Positions 28,745 through 36,570 of a DNA stretch of 36,570 nt are shown one piece after another (the first letter of the stretch is position 1; each line of letters begins with the position of its first letter). Position numbers and translations under genes: made by a program. The notes beneath the pieces were generated by a model, which did not search any database, was not told where the DNA came from, and was given only the letters and a program-made list of their open reading frames with translations. The DNA is from Thraustochytrium sp. TN22 (lineage: Eukaryota; Sar; Bigyra; Thraustochytrida; Thraustochytriidae), in assembly GCA_013306675.1 (NCBI GenBank), contig JABLUY010000244.1:19027-55596 (forward strand). The letters run 5' to 3'.

Positions 28745-29212
28745 GTGCTGTGTGGTGTCTGTCTGTGTGATGCTCATGATCAAGAAAAAACAAACTGTAG
28801 CCTACTTTGCCTGACTTTTCTTTCAATCCTTGTACAAGTCGCGCAGAGCTTCTTGAACGAAGACACGCGCGTCATTCCACTTGGCGCTTCTTGTCACCGC
28901 ATCCCGTGCTCTGACTGCTCGCCTTGCCGCGCCGTCTGTCGACGACCACGTCACTTGCTTTGTTAACCTTGCCATTGCCGTGCTGTGTGGTGCCTGTCTG
29001 TGTGATGCTCATGATCAAGGAAAAACAAACTGTACCAGTAGCCTACTACTTTGCCGGACCTTTCTTTCAATCCTTGTACAAGTTCGCGCAGAGCTTCTTG
29101 AACGAAGAGACGTGCGTCATTCTACATGGCGCTTCTTGTCACCGCATCCTATGCTCTGACTGCTCGCCTTGCCACGCCGTCTGTTGATGACCACCTTGCC
29201 TTGCCATTGCCG
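28745..29212 (+). repeat. Tandem duplication, two copies of about 235 bp
   Basis: Copy 1 at 28745-28979 and copy 2 at 28980-29212 share long blocks, for example TGATGCTCATGATCAAG and CAATCCTTGTACAAGT, with scattered substitutions and small indels. Both end in TTGCCATTGCCG. The frames differ between copies, so it is probably non-coding. Confidence 0.8.
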
Positions 29213-30063
29213 TCCAAGCCGCGCGTTCGTGGCGTCACTGACTTCGAGTTCGCGCTCTTGCGGAGCAAGGCAACGGCGGACCACGACAGCGTCTTGACGA
29301 GGAGCCCGAGCGTCAACCTTCCTGCCGGTGCAGTGGTGCGCTTTGCAGAGGTCTCAAGTCTCGCCGAGCAGAGCCACATGGCTGATCCTGCGGTTCGTTA
29401 ATGCCCGTGAGCCTTGCACGCGCCGAATTCCACCCCGTACTCTCCTCCCCCGGCTCCTCCGCGCCCTTTCCGGCGCCAACAACCTCCTTCACGTTGTCCA
29501 CGCACGCGCGTCACGCCGTCTCGCCGCGCTCAGCTCAGGCTGCGGCCTTGCCCACGGTCCCTCGCCCCGTTCCGCTCCCTCAGGCTGGCCGCGCTCGCCG
29601 CCGGGTCCGAGCCGCCGTCGCCGGCCAGGAACCCTTGGCCGCTCGAGTCCGACTCGGACCGCCCCCGCCTTCACGCCGCCGCGCTGGCACCGCACGGGTT
29701 CTGGCGCCGCCGCGGCCGCGCGGACCGGCGCGGGGTGACCCGAGCGCGGCCGCGGCGGCGTCTCTGTTCAACCCCGCCCGGCGGGCCGGCACGGTAGGCG
29801 CGCCGCGGCGCCCTCGAGTTGGGCGGAGTTGGGGTTGGGAGCGCCGCGCTCGCGGACCTCGGCGAGTCCCTGGGCGGCGCCGACGGCAAGCAGAACCAGA
29901 ACGCCAACCTGAGCAGGCGGCGGCAGGCGGCGGGAGCTTGAAGAAGGCTGCGCGGCAGGCTGGAGCAGCGCGCGAGCGCCGCGAGCGGACCCGACCCGCC
30001 TCGGGAGGGAGGGCGCGCCGCTGACGCGTGGCAGTGCTCGTTGACGCACGCGACAGCGCCGGC
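29213..30063. other. Intergenic region upstream of the ABC transporter
   Basis: The first 190 nt keep a frame (to 29401) with protein-like sequence, RGVTDFEFALLRSKATADHD, but without a recognisable family or a safe start; it could be a relic or exon fragment. From 29402 to 30063 the DNA is very GC-rich, with no clear element, and presumably includes the transporter promoter and leader. Confidence 0.35.
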
Positions 30064-33000
30064 ATGGACCCGAAAAACGGCGCGGGCGGCGCGCAGCAGC
30101 AGGAGCAGGACCTGCAGGCCGGCGGCGCGCAGGTGGGGCCGGAGGACGAGTCGGCGGCGTCGACAACGTCGTCGTCGGCGGCTTCGGCCTCGGCCTCGGC
30201 CTCGGCGACGCGAGCGCACAAGGACCATGTGGCCGTGGGCGTGGCCGAGGCCGAGGCGGCCAAGGACCTGGGCAGCCTGGACGAGGCGCTGCTGACGAGC
30301 AGCACGGACTTTGGCGAGTGGGCCGACATGCTGCACAGCAGGCAGCGCGGCGCGGAGGATCACATCAGCAGAATGAGCGTAGCCGCCCGGCTGTGCATGG
30401 GGTACCTGGTGCGGCTGGTGCGCAAGGGGTGGTCGCAGCCGCTGGAGCGCGAAGACCTGCCGGGCCTGCGGCCGCAGCAACTGTCGTCGACGCTGTACGT
30501 GCGCTTCAACCAGGAGTGGGAGAAGGCGCGGGCCGAGGGCGACGGGCACGGCGCCTTCCAACGCGCGCTGCTCCGCGTGCCCCAGGTACGCCGCACGCTC
30601 GCATACGGCACGACGCTGTCCATCATGCAGGGCGTGTCGGCGACCGTGGGGCGACCGCTGCTGCTCAAGGCCATCGTGAACGCGGTGGAGGGCGACGCGA
30701 GCACGGAGGAGTGCGCCGGCTGGGTGGCGCTCTTCGCCGTGGTGAGCGCCATCGAGGGCTGGGCCGGCGTCACGGGCCGCCAGACGCTGGCCGAGGAGTT
30801 CGGCACGCAGTTCCAGATCTGCTCGAGCTCGGCCGTGTACAGCAAGATGCTGCGCGTGGACACGCAGACCAAACACGAGGACCAGGCCACCGAGTCGAGC
30901 CTCATCGGCAACGACATCGTGCGCGCCTACGAGAACGTGCGCATCGCCGCCATGCTGCCCATGGCCCTCGTCAGCGTGATTGGCGGCATCGCCGTGCTGG
31001 CGGTTACCGTCGGCGTGTACTCGCTGCTGGGCATCGGCATCATGCTGGCCATCATGGGCGGCAACGGCCTCCTGGGCAAGGTGGTGCACGGCATCGAGCA
31101 GCGCCTGCTCAAGTTCGCCGACGTCCGCCTGTCGATGCTGTCCACGGTGATCGAAGGCATCCGCGCCGTCAAGCTTTTCGGCTGGGAGGCCAAGTACCAC
31201 GACAAGATCAACGAGCTGCGCGACGAGGAGTGCCGCCGCGTGCGCAACTACCGCCTGGTACACGTGACATCCATCACCTCGGGCCGCGCCAGCCCTGTGC
31301 TGGCAGCCATGGCCACGCTCGCGCTCTACGCCTCGCAAAACAACACGCTCAACATCGCCGACGCCTACGCGGCCGTCAGCGTCTTCAACGCGCTGCGCAT
31401 GGGCCTCATCTTCGTGCCGCTCTGCGTGACGGCGATCATGACCTTTGACGTCACGCTCAAGCGGCTCGACGCCTACTTTCACCGCCGCGAGAAGCATGAC
31501 CGCGTCTTTCTGCCCGATCCGGCCTCGCGCGACGAGCATGCGCTCTTGGTGCGTCTCGACAAGTCCGCGCTCGGCTGGGTCGCGGGCGACCCACCCGTGC
31601 TGCGCGACGTTGAGCTCCAGGTGCATGGCGGCGAGGTCGTGGCCATCGTGGGCGGCGTGGGCGAGGGCAAGTCGACCTTGCTGGCCACCGTGGCGCAGGC
31701 GATCCAGCCGCTCGCAGCGCAAGACGACCCCCCTGCGGTGCGCACAGTGCGCAGCGTGGGCTTTGCACCGCAAAAGCCCTTTGTGATTTGCGGCACACTC
31801 AAGCAGAATGTGCTCATGGGCCGCGACTTCGATGAGGACCGCTTCTACCAGGCGCTCTACGCGAGCGGCCTGCACTCGGACCTGGCCGGCCTCTCGCGCG
31901 GCATTTACACGGAGATCGGCGAGCGCGGCACCACGCTCTCGGGCGGCCAGCAGGCGCGCATGGCCGTGGCGCGCGCGCTGTATGCGCGGCCCACGCTGCT
32001 CTGCCTGGACGACGTCCTGGCGGCCGTTGACGCCAAGATGTGCGCGCATATGTTCGATCACGCCATCCTCAAGCAGGTCCACCGCGGCGAAGGCCAGCGC
32101 CCGCGCGCCTGTGTTGTCGCCATGAACCAGCTCGCTCTCCTGCCGCGCGTGGATCGAATTGTCTTCATCGCCGACGGCGGCGTCAAGGCCACGGGCTCCT
32201 ACGACCATCTCCTCGCCACCTGCCCAGCCTTTGCTGACTTCGTCGAGTGCACGCGCCTTCTGCAGGAGGAGGAGCAGGAGCAGGAGGACGCGGGGGGCAA
32301 GGGGGCGGCGGACGTGACGGACCACCTCAAAAAGGCGGAGCAAGCCGCCCCGGAGAACGAGGATGCGGAGGACGCAGCCCTGCGTGAGGCCAGCATGATG
32401 AGCACGCTCGACTACCCGGCCGAGGTGGCGGCCGGAAATGACGTGCTGGAGCCGCCCGCGGCAACCATCCTCGGCAAGGAGAAGCTCACGCGCGGCAAGG
32501 TCAACCTGCACGTGTACCTGACCTATCTGCGAGCCGTGGGGCCCGTGCACACGATCATCATCCTCTTCTTTTGCTGCAGCGGCTACGCACTCATGGTGGT
32601 CAATGACTGGTGGCTCACGTACTGGGCGCAGGCCAAGCTGGACCCGAACGAGACGCGCAGCAACTCGTGGTTCGCCGGCGTCTATGCGTCGCTGAGCATC
32701 GGCTACGCCATTGCCATCATGACCACCAGCTGGATGGTGTGCTTTGGCGGCGTGCGCGCCTCGCTCAGCCTGCATCACACGATGTTGGCGCGCCTCTTGC
32801 ATGCGCCGCTGGAGTGGTTCGAAAGCACCTTGGGCGGCCGCGTCATCGCGCGCTTCTCCGCGGACCTGTCCAAGGTCGACATGCTGCTGAGCCTGATGAT
32901 CGACATCACCACACAAAATCTGATGCAGGTGCTCGCGCAGCTGGCGCTCATCTGCTATTCGGTGCCCATCATCACGCCGCTCGTGGTGGTCATTATTGTG

Positions 33001-34329
33001 ATCTTCTTCATCACCACCATTGCGGCGGACCGCGCCTCGCGCCAGACGCGCCGCGTCGCCAACAGCAACATGTCGCCGGTCCTCTCGAACGCTGCCGAGG
33101 CGACGCGCGGCCGCGACGTCATGGCCATCATGGAGACCGGCCCGTTCTTCGAGGCGCGCCATCGCCTGGCTAGCGACGAGTACGCGCGTGCCAACTACAT
33201 GGCCGGCGCGCTCATCAACTGGGCGCAGTTGTCCGCGTACTACCTGGCCTGGGTCATCGTGGTCTGCGCCACCTTTATCATGGTCCTGCTGCGCGATCGC
33301 TTCAGCGACACGAGCCTGCTCGGCATCGTCATCTCCTACTGCGTCAACCTGCCCTTTTACGTCTCGGTTTTCTCCATGAATGTCATCCGCGTCAACGGCT
33401 TCTTTACCTCCTACGAGCGCCTCCTCGAGTACGAGTCGCTCGAGCAGGAGCGCGCTGTGGAGCCCGGTAACCTTGACGGCGGCGACCCGGAGCCGCCGGC
33501 CACGCTCTGGCCAAGCGAAGGCGCCATCGAGTTCCGTGACGTGCAGCTGCGGTACCGCGCCGACCTGCCGCTTGTGCTCAAGGGCGTCAACTTTCGCGTC
33601 CGTGGCGGCGAAAGCCTGGGCATCTGCGGCAAGACCGGCGCCGGCAAGAGCTCGACGATCGCCTGCCTCTTCCGGCTGCGGCCCATCACCGACGGCGCCG
33701 TGCTGGTGGACGGCCGCGACGTCGGCTCGGTCGACCTGAACATCCTGCGCAGCCGCATCACCATCATCCCACAGGACCCGGTGCTCATCTCCGGCACGCT
33801 GGCCACCAACCTGGACCCCTTTGGCGAGGTGGACCAAGCCGCAATGTTGGACGCGCTGCGCATTGTGGGCCTTGGAGACCGCGTCACGCTGGAGGACCCA
33901 GTCGAGGCCTCGGGTCGCAACTGGTCGGCCGGCGAGCGCCAGCTGATTTGCTTTGCGCGCGCCTTGCTGCGGCCCAACAAGGTGTTGGTCTTGGACGAGC
34001 CGAGTTCCGCCATCGACCTGAACACAGACGACAAGATCCACGAGATGATCCGCGAGCAATTCCACCGCCGCCGCCGCTGCACCGTGCTCTGCATCGCGCA
34101 TCGACTGCAGACCATCGCCACGTACGACAAGATCGCCGTCATGCAAGATGGCAAGGTGCTCGAGTTTGACTCGCCTACTCGCCTCCTGGCCGACGCGTCC
34201 ACTGAGTTCGCCTCCATGGTTGCGGCGCTCGGCCCTGCCTCACAGCAGCACATTACGGACCTTGCAACTCGTGCTGACCGCGAGAAAGCCGAGGAGCTGC
34301 AGCAGCATCAGCCCGGCCCTGCTGAGTAG
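30064..34329 (+). CDS. ABC transporter, ABCC (MRP) subfamily, full-length without TMD0
   Basis: 1421-aa exporter-type ABC protein with the order TMD1-NBD1-TMD2-NBD2. The first ATG is at 30064; the frame extends to a GTG at 30028. The first 80 residues are Ala/Ser/Glu-rich, followed by the ABCC-like leader GWSQPLEREDLPGL. NBD1 has Walker A GGVGEGKST near 530, signature LSGGQQARMAVARAL near 625 and Walker B LLCLDDVLAAVD. The Asp in place of the catalytic Glu is usual for ABCC NBD1. NBD1 also reads VAMNQLALLP where ABCC proteins have VTHQ, so the H-loop His is Asn. NBD2 has GKTGAGKSS near 1190, signature WSAGERQL, Walker B VLVLDEPSSAID and a normal CIAHRL H-loop. The linker near 730-800 is Glu-rich. 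Substrates in this family include glutathione conjugates, organic anions and metal-thiol complexes; none can be assigned here. Likely in the plasma or vacuolar membrane. Confidence 0.92.
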   Translation: MDPKNGAGGAQQQEQDLQAGGAQVGPEDESAASTTSSSAASASASASATRAHKDHVAVGVAEAEAAKDLGSLDEALLTSSTDFGEWADMLHSRQRGAEDHISRMSVAARLCMGYLVRLVRKGWSQPLEREDLPGLRPQQLSSTLYVRFNQEWEKARAEGDGHGAFQRALLRVPQVRRTLAYGTTLSIMQGVSATVGRPLLLKAIVNAVEGDASTEECAGWVALFAVVSAIEGWAGVTGRQTLAEEFGTQFQICSSSAVYSKMLRVDTQTKHEDQATESSLIGNDIVRAYENVRIAAMLPMALVSVIGGIAVLAVTVGVYSLLGIGIMLAIMGGNGLLGKVVHGIEQRLLKFADVRLSMLSTVIEGIRAVKLFGWEAKYHDKINELRDEECRRVRNYRLVHVTSITSGRASPVLAAMATLALYASQNNTLNIADAYAAVSVFNALRMGLIFVPLCVTAIMTFDVTLKRLDAYFHRREKHDRVFLPDPASRDEHALLVRLDKSALGWVAGDPPVLRDVELQVHGGEVVAIVGGVGEGKSTLLATVAQAIQPLAAQDDPPAVRTVRSVGFAPQKPFVICGTLKQNVLMGRDFDEDRFYQALYASGLHSDLAGLSRGIYTEIGERGTTLSGGQQARMAVARALYARPTLLCLDDVLAAVDAKMCAHMFDHAILKQVHRGEGQRPRACVVAMNQLALLPRVDRIVFIADGGVKATGSYDHLLATCPAFADFVECTRLLQEEEQEQEDAGGKGAADVTDHLKKAEQAAPENEDAEDAALREASMMSTLDYPAEVAAGNDVLEPPAATILGKEKLTRGKVNLHVYLTYLRAVGPVHTIIILFFCCSGYALMVVNDWWLTYWAQAKLDPNETRSNSWFAGVYASLSIGYAIAIMTTSWMVCFGGVRASLSLHHTMLARLLHAPLEWFESTLGGRVIARFSADLSKVDMLLSLMIDITTQNLMQVLAQLALICYSVPIITPLVVVIIVIFFITTIAADRASRQTRRVANSNMSPVLSNAAEATRGRDVMAIMETGPFFEARHRLASDEYARANYMAGALINWAQLSAYYLAWVIVVCATFIMVLLRDRFSDTSLLGIVISYCVNLPFYVSVFSMNVIRVNGFFTSYERLLEYESLEQERAVEPGNLDGGDPEPPATLWPSEGAIEFRDVQLRYRADLPLVLKGVNFRVRGGESLGICGKTGAGKSSTIACLFRLRPITDGAVLVDGRDVGSVDLNILRSRITIIPQDPVLISGTLATNLDPFGEVDQAAMLDALRIVGLGDRVTLEDPVEASGRNWSAGERQLICFARALLRPNKVLVLDEPSSAIDLNTDDKIHEMIREQFHRRRRCTVLCIAHRLQTIATYDKIAVMQDGKVLEFDSPTRLLADASTEFASMVAALGPASQQHITDLATRADREKAEELQQHQPGPAE

Positions 34330-34393
34330 GTCTGAACTTGACTTTTTTACTTGGATGAAGAAGCATGAATGAAATGTGCCCGACTCGTCCAGC

Positions 34394-34480
34394 TGGCGAC
34401 AGCAGCACCAGCAGCAGCAGCAGCAGAGGTCAAAACAGGACTCTTTTCTTTTCTTTTCTTTTTGTTCTCTTTTTTGTTTC
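34394..34480. repeat. CAG triplet run and T-rich tract in a convergent 3' region
   Basis: A run of CAG/CACCAG triplets (about 34396-34427) is followed by a CTTTT-rich tract (about 34440-34480) between the stop codons of the transporter (34329) and the convergent gene (34586). The tract is probably part of 3' UTRs. Confidence 0.6.
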
Positions 34481-34585
34481 GTCATGCTTCACATCACAGG
34501 AGCTGTAAGAGCTCTAAGAACATACATGCATCATCAGAGCGTCAGTTCGGTTCGGTTCGGTTTGTCGCACGGGCCGCTCACTCGC

Positions 34586-34940
34586 TCAGGTGCGAATACG
34601 TTTATTGTGTCGCTGGTGGTGCTGGTCGGTGACAGCGCGCTCAAGGAAGTCAAGGCGAGCCACGGCGACTTGCATGCGTCTATCGAGCGAGGAGAGCTTG
34701 GTGGCAAGTTCCTCGACCTTCATGGTGAACTTCTCGCTGAAGGCGGTGAGCTGCGGGATGGCGAGCGCCGCGCTGTGCGATGGAGTAGCAAATTGGTCGT
34801 TGGGGGTGGTCTCGCGCTGCTGTGCGTGCTGTGAGAGCGTGTCGGCGGCGTCCAGGTCGGAAGGAGAATGCGTCGAGGACGCGTCCATGGAGGACGCGTG
34901 CTGCAGTTGTTGGTGCGGGATTTGGAAGCTTGGTGCTCGG

Positions 34941-34975
<35 letters not shown>

Positions 34976-36157
34976 CCCAGGGTGCGAGAGGGACAGGTAG
35001 GCGTGTTGCGGCTGCGACTGCTGTTGATGGGTTGAGAAGCGCGACGGGTGTTGTTGGTGCGAGTGGTGCGCGTGCGGGATTTGCGGATGTTGGAGCTGCT
35101 GGTGCTGCTGCTGTTGATGATGATGTTGAGATAGCTGTTGATGGTGCTGGTGCTGCTGGTGGAGGACAGAAGGCGCGTGGTGAGGAGAAGTGTGAGTGCT
35201 GTAGTTCTGCTGGTCGGTGGCGTGCTGCGGTGGCGGCGGTGGGACCTCAACATCGTCAAGCATGCCCATCATGCTGCCGTCGCGGCGGCGCGTCTTGCGC
35301 GAGAGCTCGCGCGCCTTGACGCTCTTTTGTTTTGCACGGGACTTGCAATAGGCCTGCCAGAGCTCGTCTTCGGCCGCGAAGAGGCGCGTGAGGAAGGAGG
35401 TGGCCTTGACAGGGAGATTCTGCTTGAGGCCCTCGCAGGTCTTCTTGATGGTCTGCAGGTTGGCAATGTAGTCTGTGCGGAATCGCGACATCTCGTCCTG
35501 GCCAATATAGCGGTTCTTGGTGTGCACCTCGACGAGGTTTGTGGCGACGGATTGCGTGACGCCGACGTCCTGGCCGCGCAGAATGAGCGTGTAGTGCAGG
35601 CGCACGACGAGGCGGTTCTGGTGGCCGTTGTGGTTGTTCTTGAAGGTGATGCGCGAGGCGTTGCGCGGCTTGAGCGAGAGCAGCTCGAAGAAGTTGCCGC
35701 GCGAGGGCTGGAGCGAGACGAGCGGGATGGCTTTGAACTTGTCTGTCAGGCTCTGGCTCGGCGTGCGCACGAAGTTCTGCTCCACCTCAAAGCGCTCAAG
35801 CGTCACGGCCACGTCAGACTCGGACACCAGGTCGTGGCGCACCGCGCCGCCCGGCGACGCCCACGGCTCCCCAGCGGAGGCGTCCGCAAGCAGCTTGGTC
35901 TTGCCCTGCCACTGCACGGCGATGGTGATGCCGTTCGTGTCCACGCTGCTCATGAGCCACGTCTTGGGCGAGTGCCCGGCGATCTTGACGCGCCCCACGC
36001 GCGCCACGTCCTCGCCCTGTGGCGCCTTGAGCTCCGGCATGCTCAGGGGCAGCGGCATGGCCGCTGAGGCCGAGGTTACGGACCCCGCCATGGCCACCTG
36101 CGTGTCCACTGGGTCGTCCATCATGATGAGTGGCCCAGGCGTGAACGCTGCTGGCAT
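34586..36157 (-). CDS. Putative regulatory protein with Gln/His-rich region and C-terminal coiled coil
   Basis: 523 aa. The N-terminal half (about 45-290) looks like a folded, beta-rich domain: GITIAVQWQGKTKLL, ITFKNNHNGHQNRLVVRLHY, ATNLVEVHTKNRYIGQDE. It ends in a basic stretch (KSRAKQKSVKARELSRKTRRR) that could be a nuclear localisation signal. These features recall immunoglobulin-like or p53-like DNA-binding domains of eukaryotic transcription factors, but I cannot assign a family. From about 300 to 430 the protein is low-complexity, Gln/His/Pro/Ser-rich, including ten consecutive Gln near residue 395. The last 60 residues have a heptad-like pattern (FTMKVEELATKLSSLDRRMQ), likely a coiled coil for oligomerisation, and a basic end. 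The ATG at 36157 is the first in frame; a second Met pair follows at residues 12-13. It is convergent with the ABC transporter. A transcriptional role is inference. Confidence 0.7.
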
Positions 36158-36570
36158 GCCAGTCCTCCTGTCTCCCCCGCGCGCGGTCGCCGGCTGTGCT
36201 CTAGCTAAGCTCGCTCTCTGTCTGAGCGCGCTCGGCTGGCTCGGCCCGGCTCGGCTCGGCTCGGCCCGGCCCGGCCCAGCTCAGCTCGCTAGTTTGACTT
36301 GCGCGTCTCGTCCCGCGCTCCTCGCGCGCGTGGCGCCGGCCTGCCCGCGCCTCGCCCGCGCCCGCGTCGCGCCGCGCTCCCGCGCGCGCCGCGTCCGCCC
36401 GCGCGCGTCGGGTCCCGTCAGAGATTAGGCGCGGGAAAAACCGGGGCGGGCGCCGTGTCGCGCTCGCGCCGCGCGCACCCGCTCTGCCGCCGCCTCGCCG
36501 CCGCGACGCCCGCCGCCGTGCGCCCTGCAGAAGGGACGAGCGCCGCTCTGGGCACCCTTACCGCAGGCCG
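36158..36570. promoter_or_regulatory. Upstream region of the Gln/His-rich protein gene
   Basis: Very GC-rich and truncated by the window edge. It has a run of CGGCT/CGGCC pentamers at about 36232-36290, similar in style to the pentamer runs upstream of both NRT2 genes. No gene is recognised. Confidence 0.4.

Overview
This window reads as nuclear DNA of a GC-rich, gene-dense, intron-poor protist. My best guess is a labyrinthulomycete (thraustochytrid). The reasons are long single-exon genes, short GT-AG introns confined to one gene, an NirB-type NAD(P)H nitrite reductase rather than the plastid ferredoxin type, and clustering of nitrate genes with a siroheme methyltransferase. An oomycete-like, ichthyosporean-like or other protist is not excluded. 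Species assignment is inference only.

Left flank (1-5429): the window opens inside a gene whose last exons encode ribonuclease-inhibitor-type leucine-rich repeats. These are followed by a protein kinase domain and, after another intron, a TIR-like domain. Two of its introns are almost identical although the exons they border are not. Convergent to it is a membrane-anchored phytanoyl-CoA dioxygenase-like gene.

Core (7920-23425): a five-gene nitrate assimilation cluster in the order NRT2 (+), nitrate reductase (-), nitrite reductase (+), uroporphyrinogen-III C-methyltransferase (-), second NRT2 (+). The transporters import nitrate, nitrate reductase makes nitrite, and the siroheme-dependent nitrite reductase makes ammonium. 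The methyltransferase makes the siroheme precursor that nitrite reductase needs. Orientation alternates, giving two large divergent promoters (NR/NiR, and methyltransferase/NRT2-2) and two convergent 3' junctions. A GAGCAGCCRG decamer recurs in all three intergenic regions that can act as promoters for the cluster, and one 26-bp block is shared almost exactly by the two divergent ones.

Right flank (23619-36570): a PatB/MalY-like PLP enzyme diverges from a ROK1/DDX52-type DEAD-box helicase. Then come an unrecognised acidic protein, a 235-bp tandem duplication, a long ABCC-type ABC transporter, and a convergent gene for a poly-Gln/His protein with an uncertain N-terminal domain. No tRNA, rRNA, CRISPR array, transposon or virus-like element was recognised.
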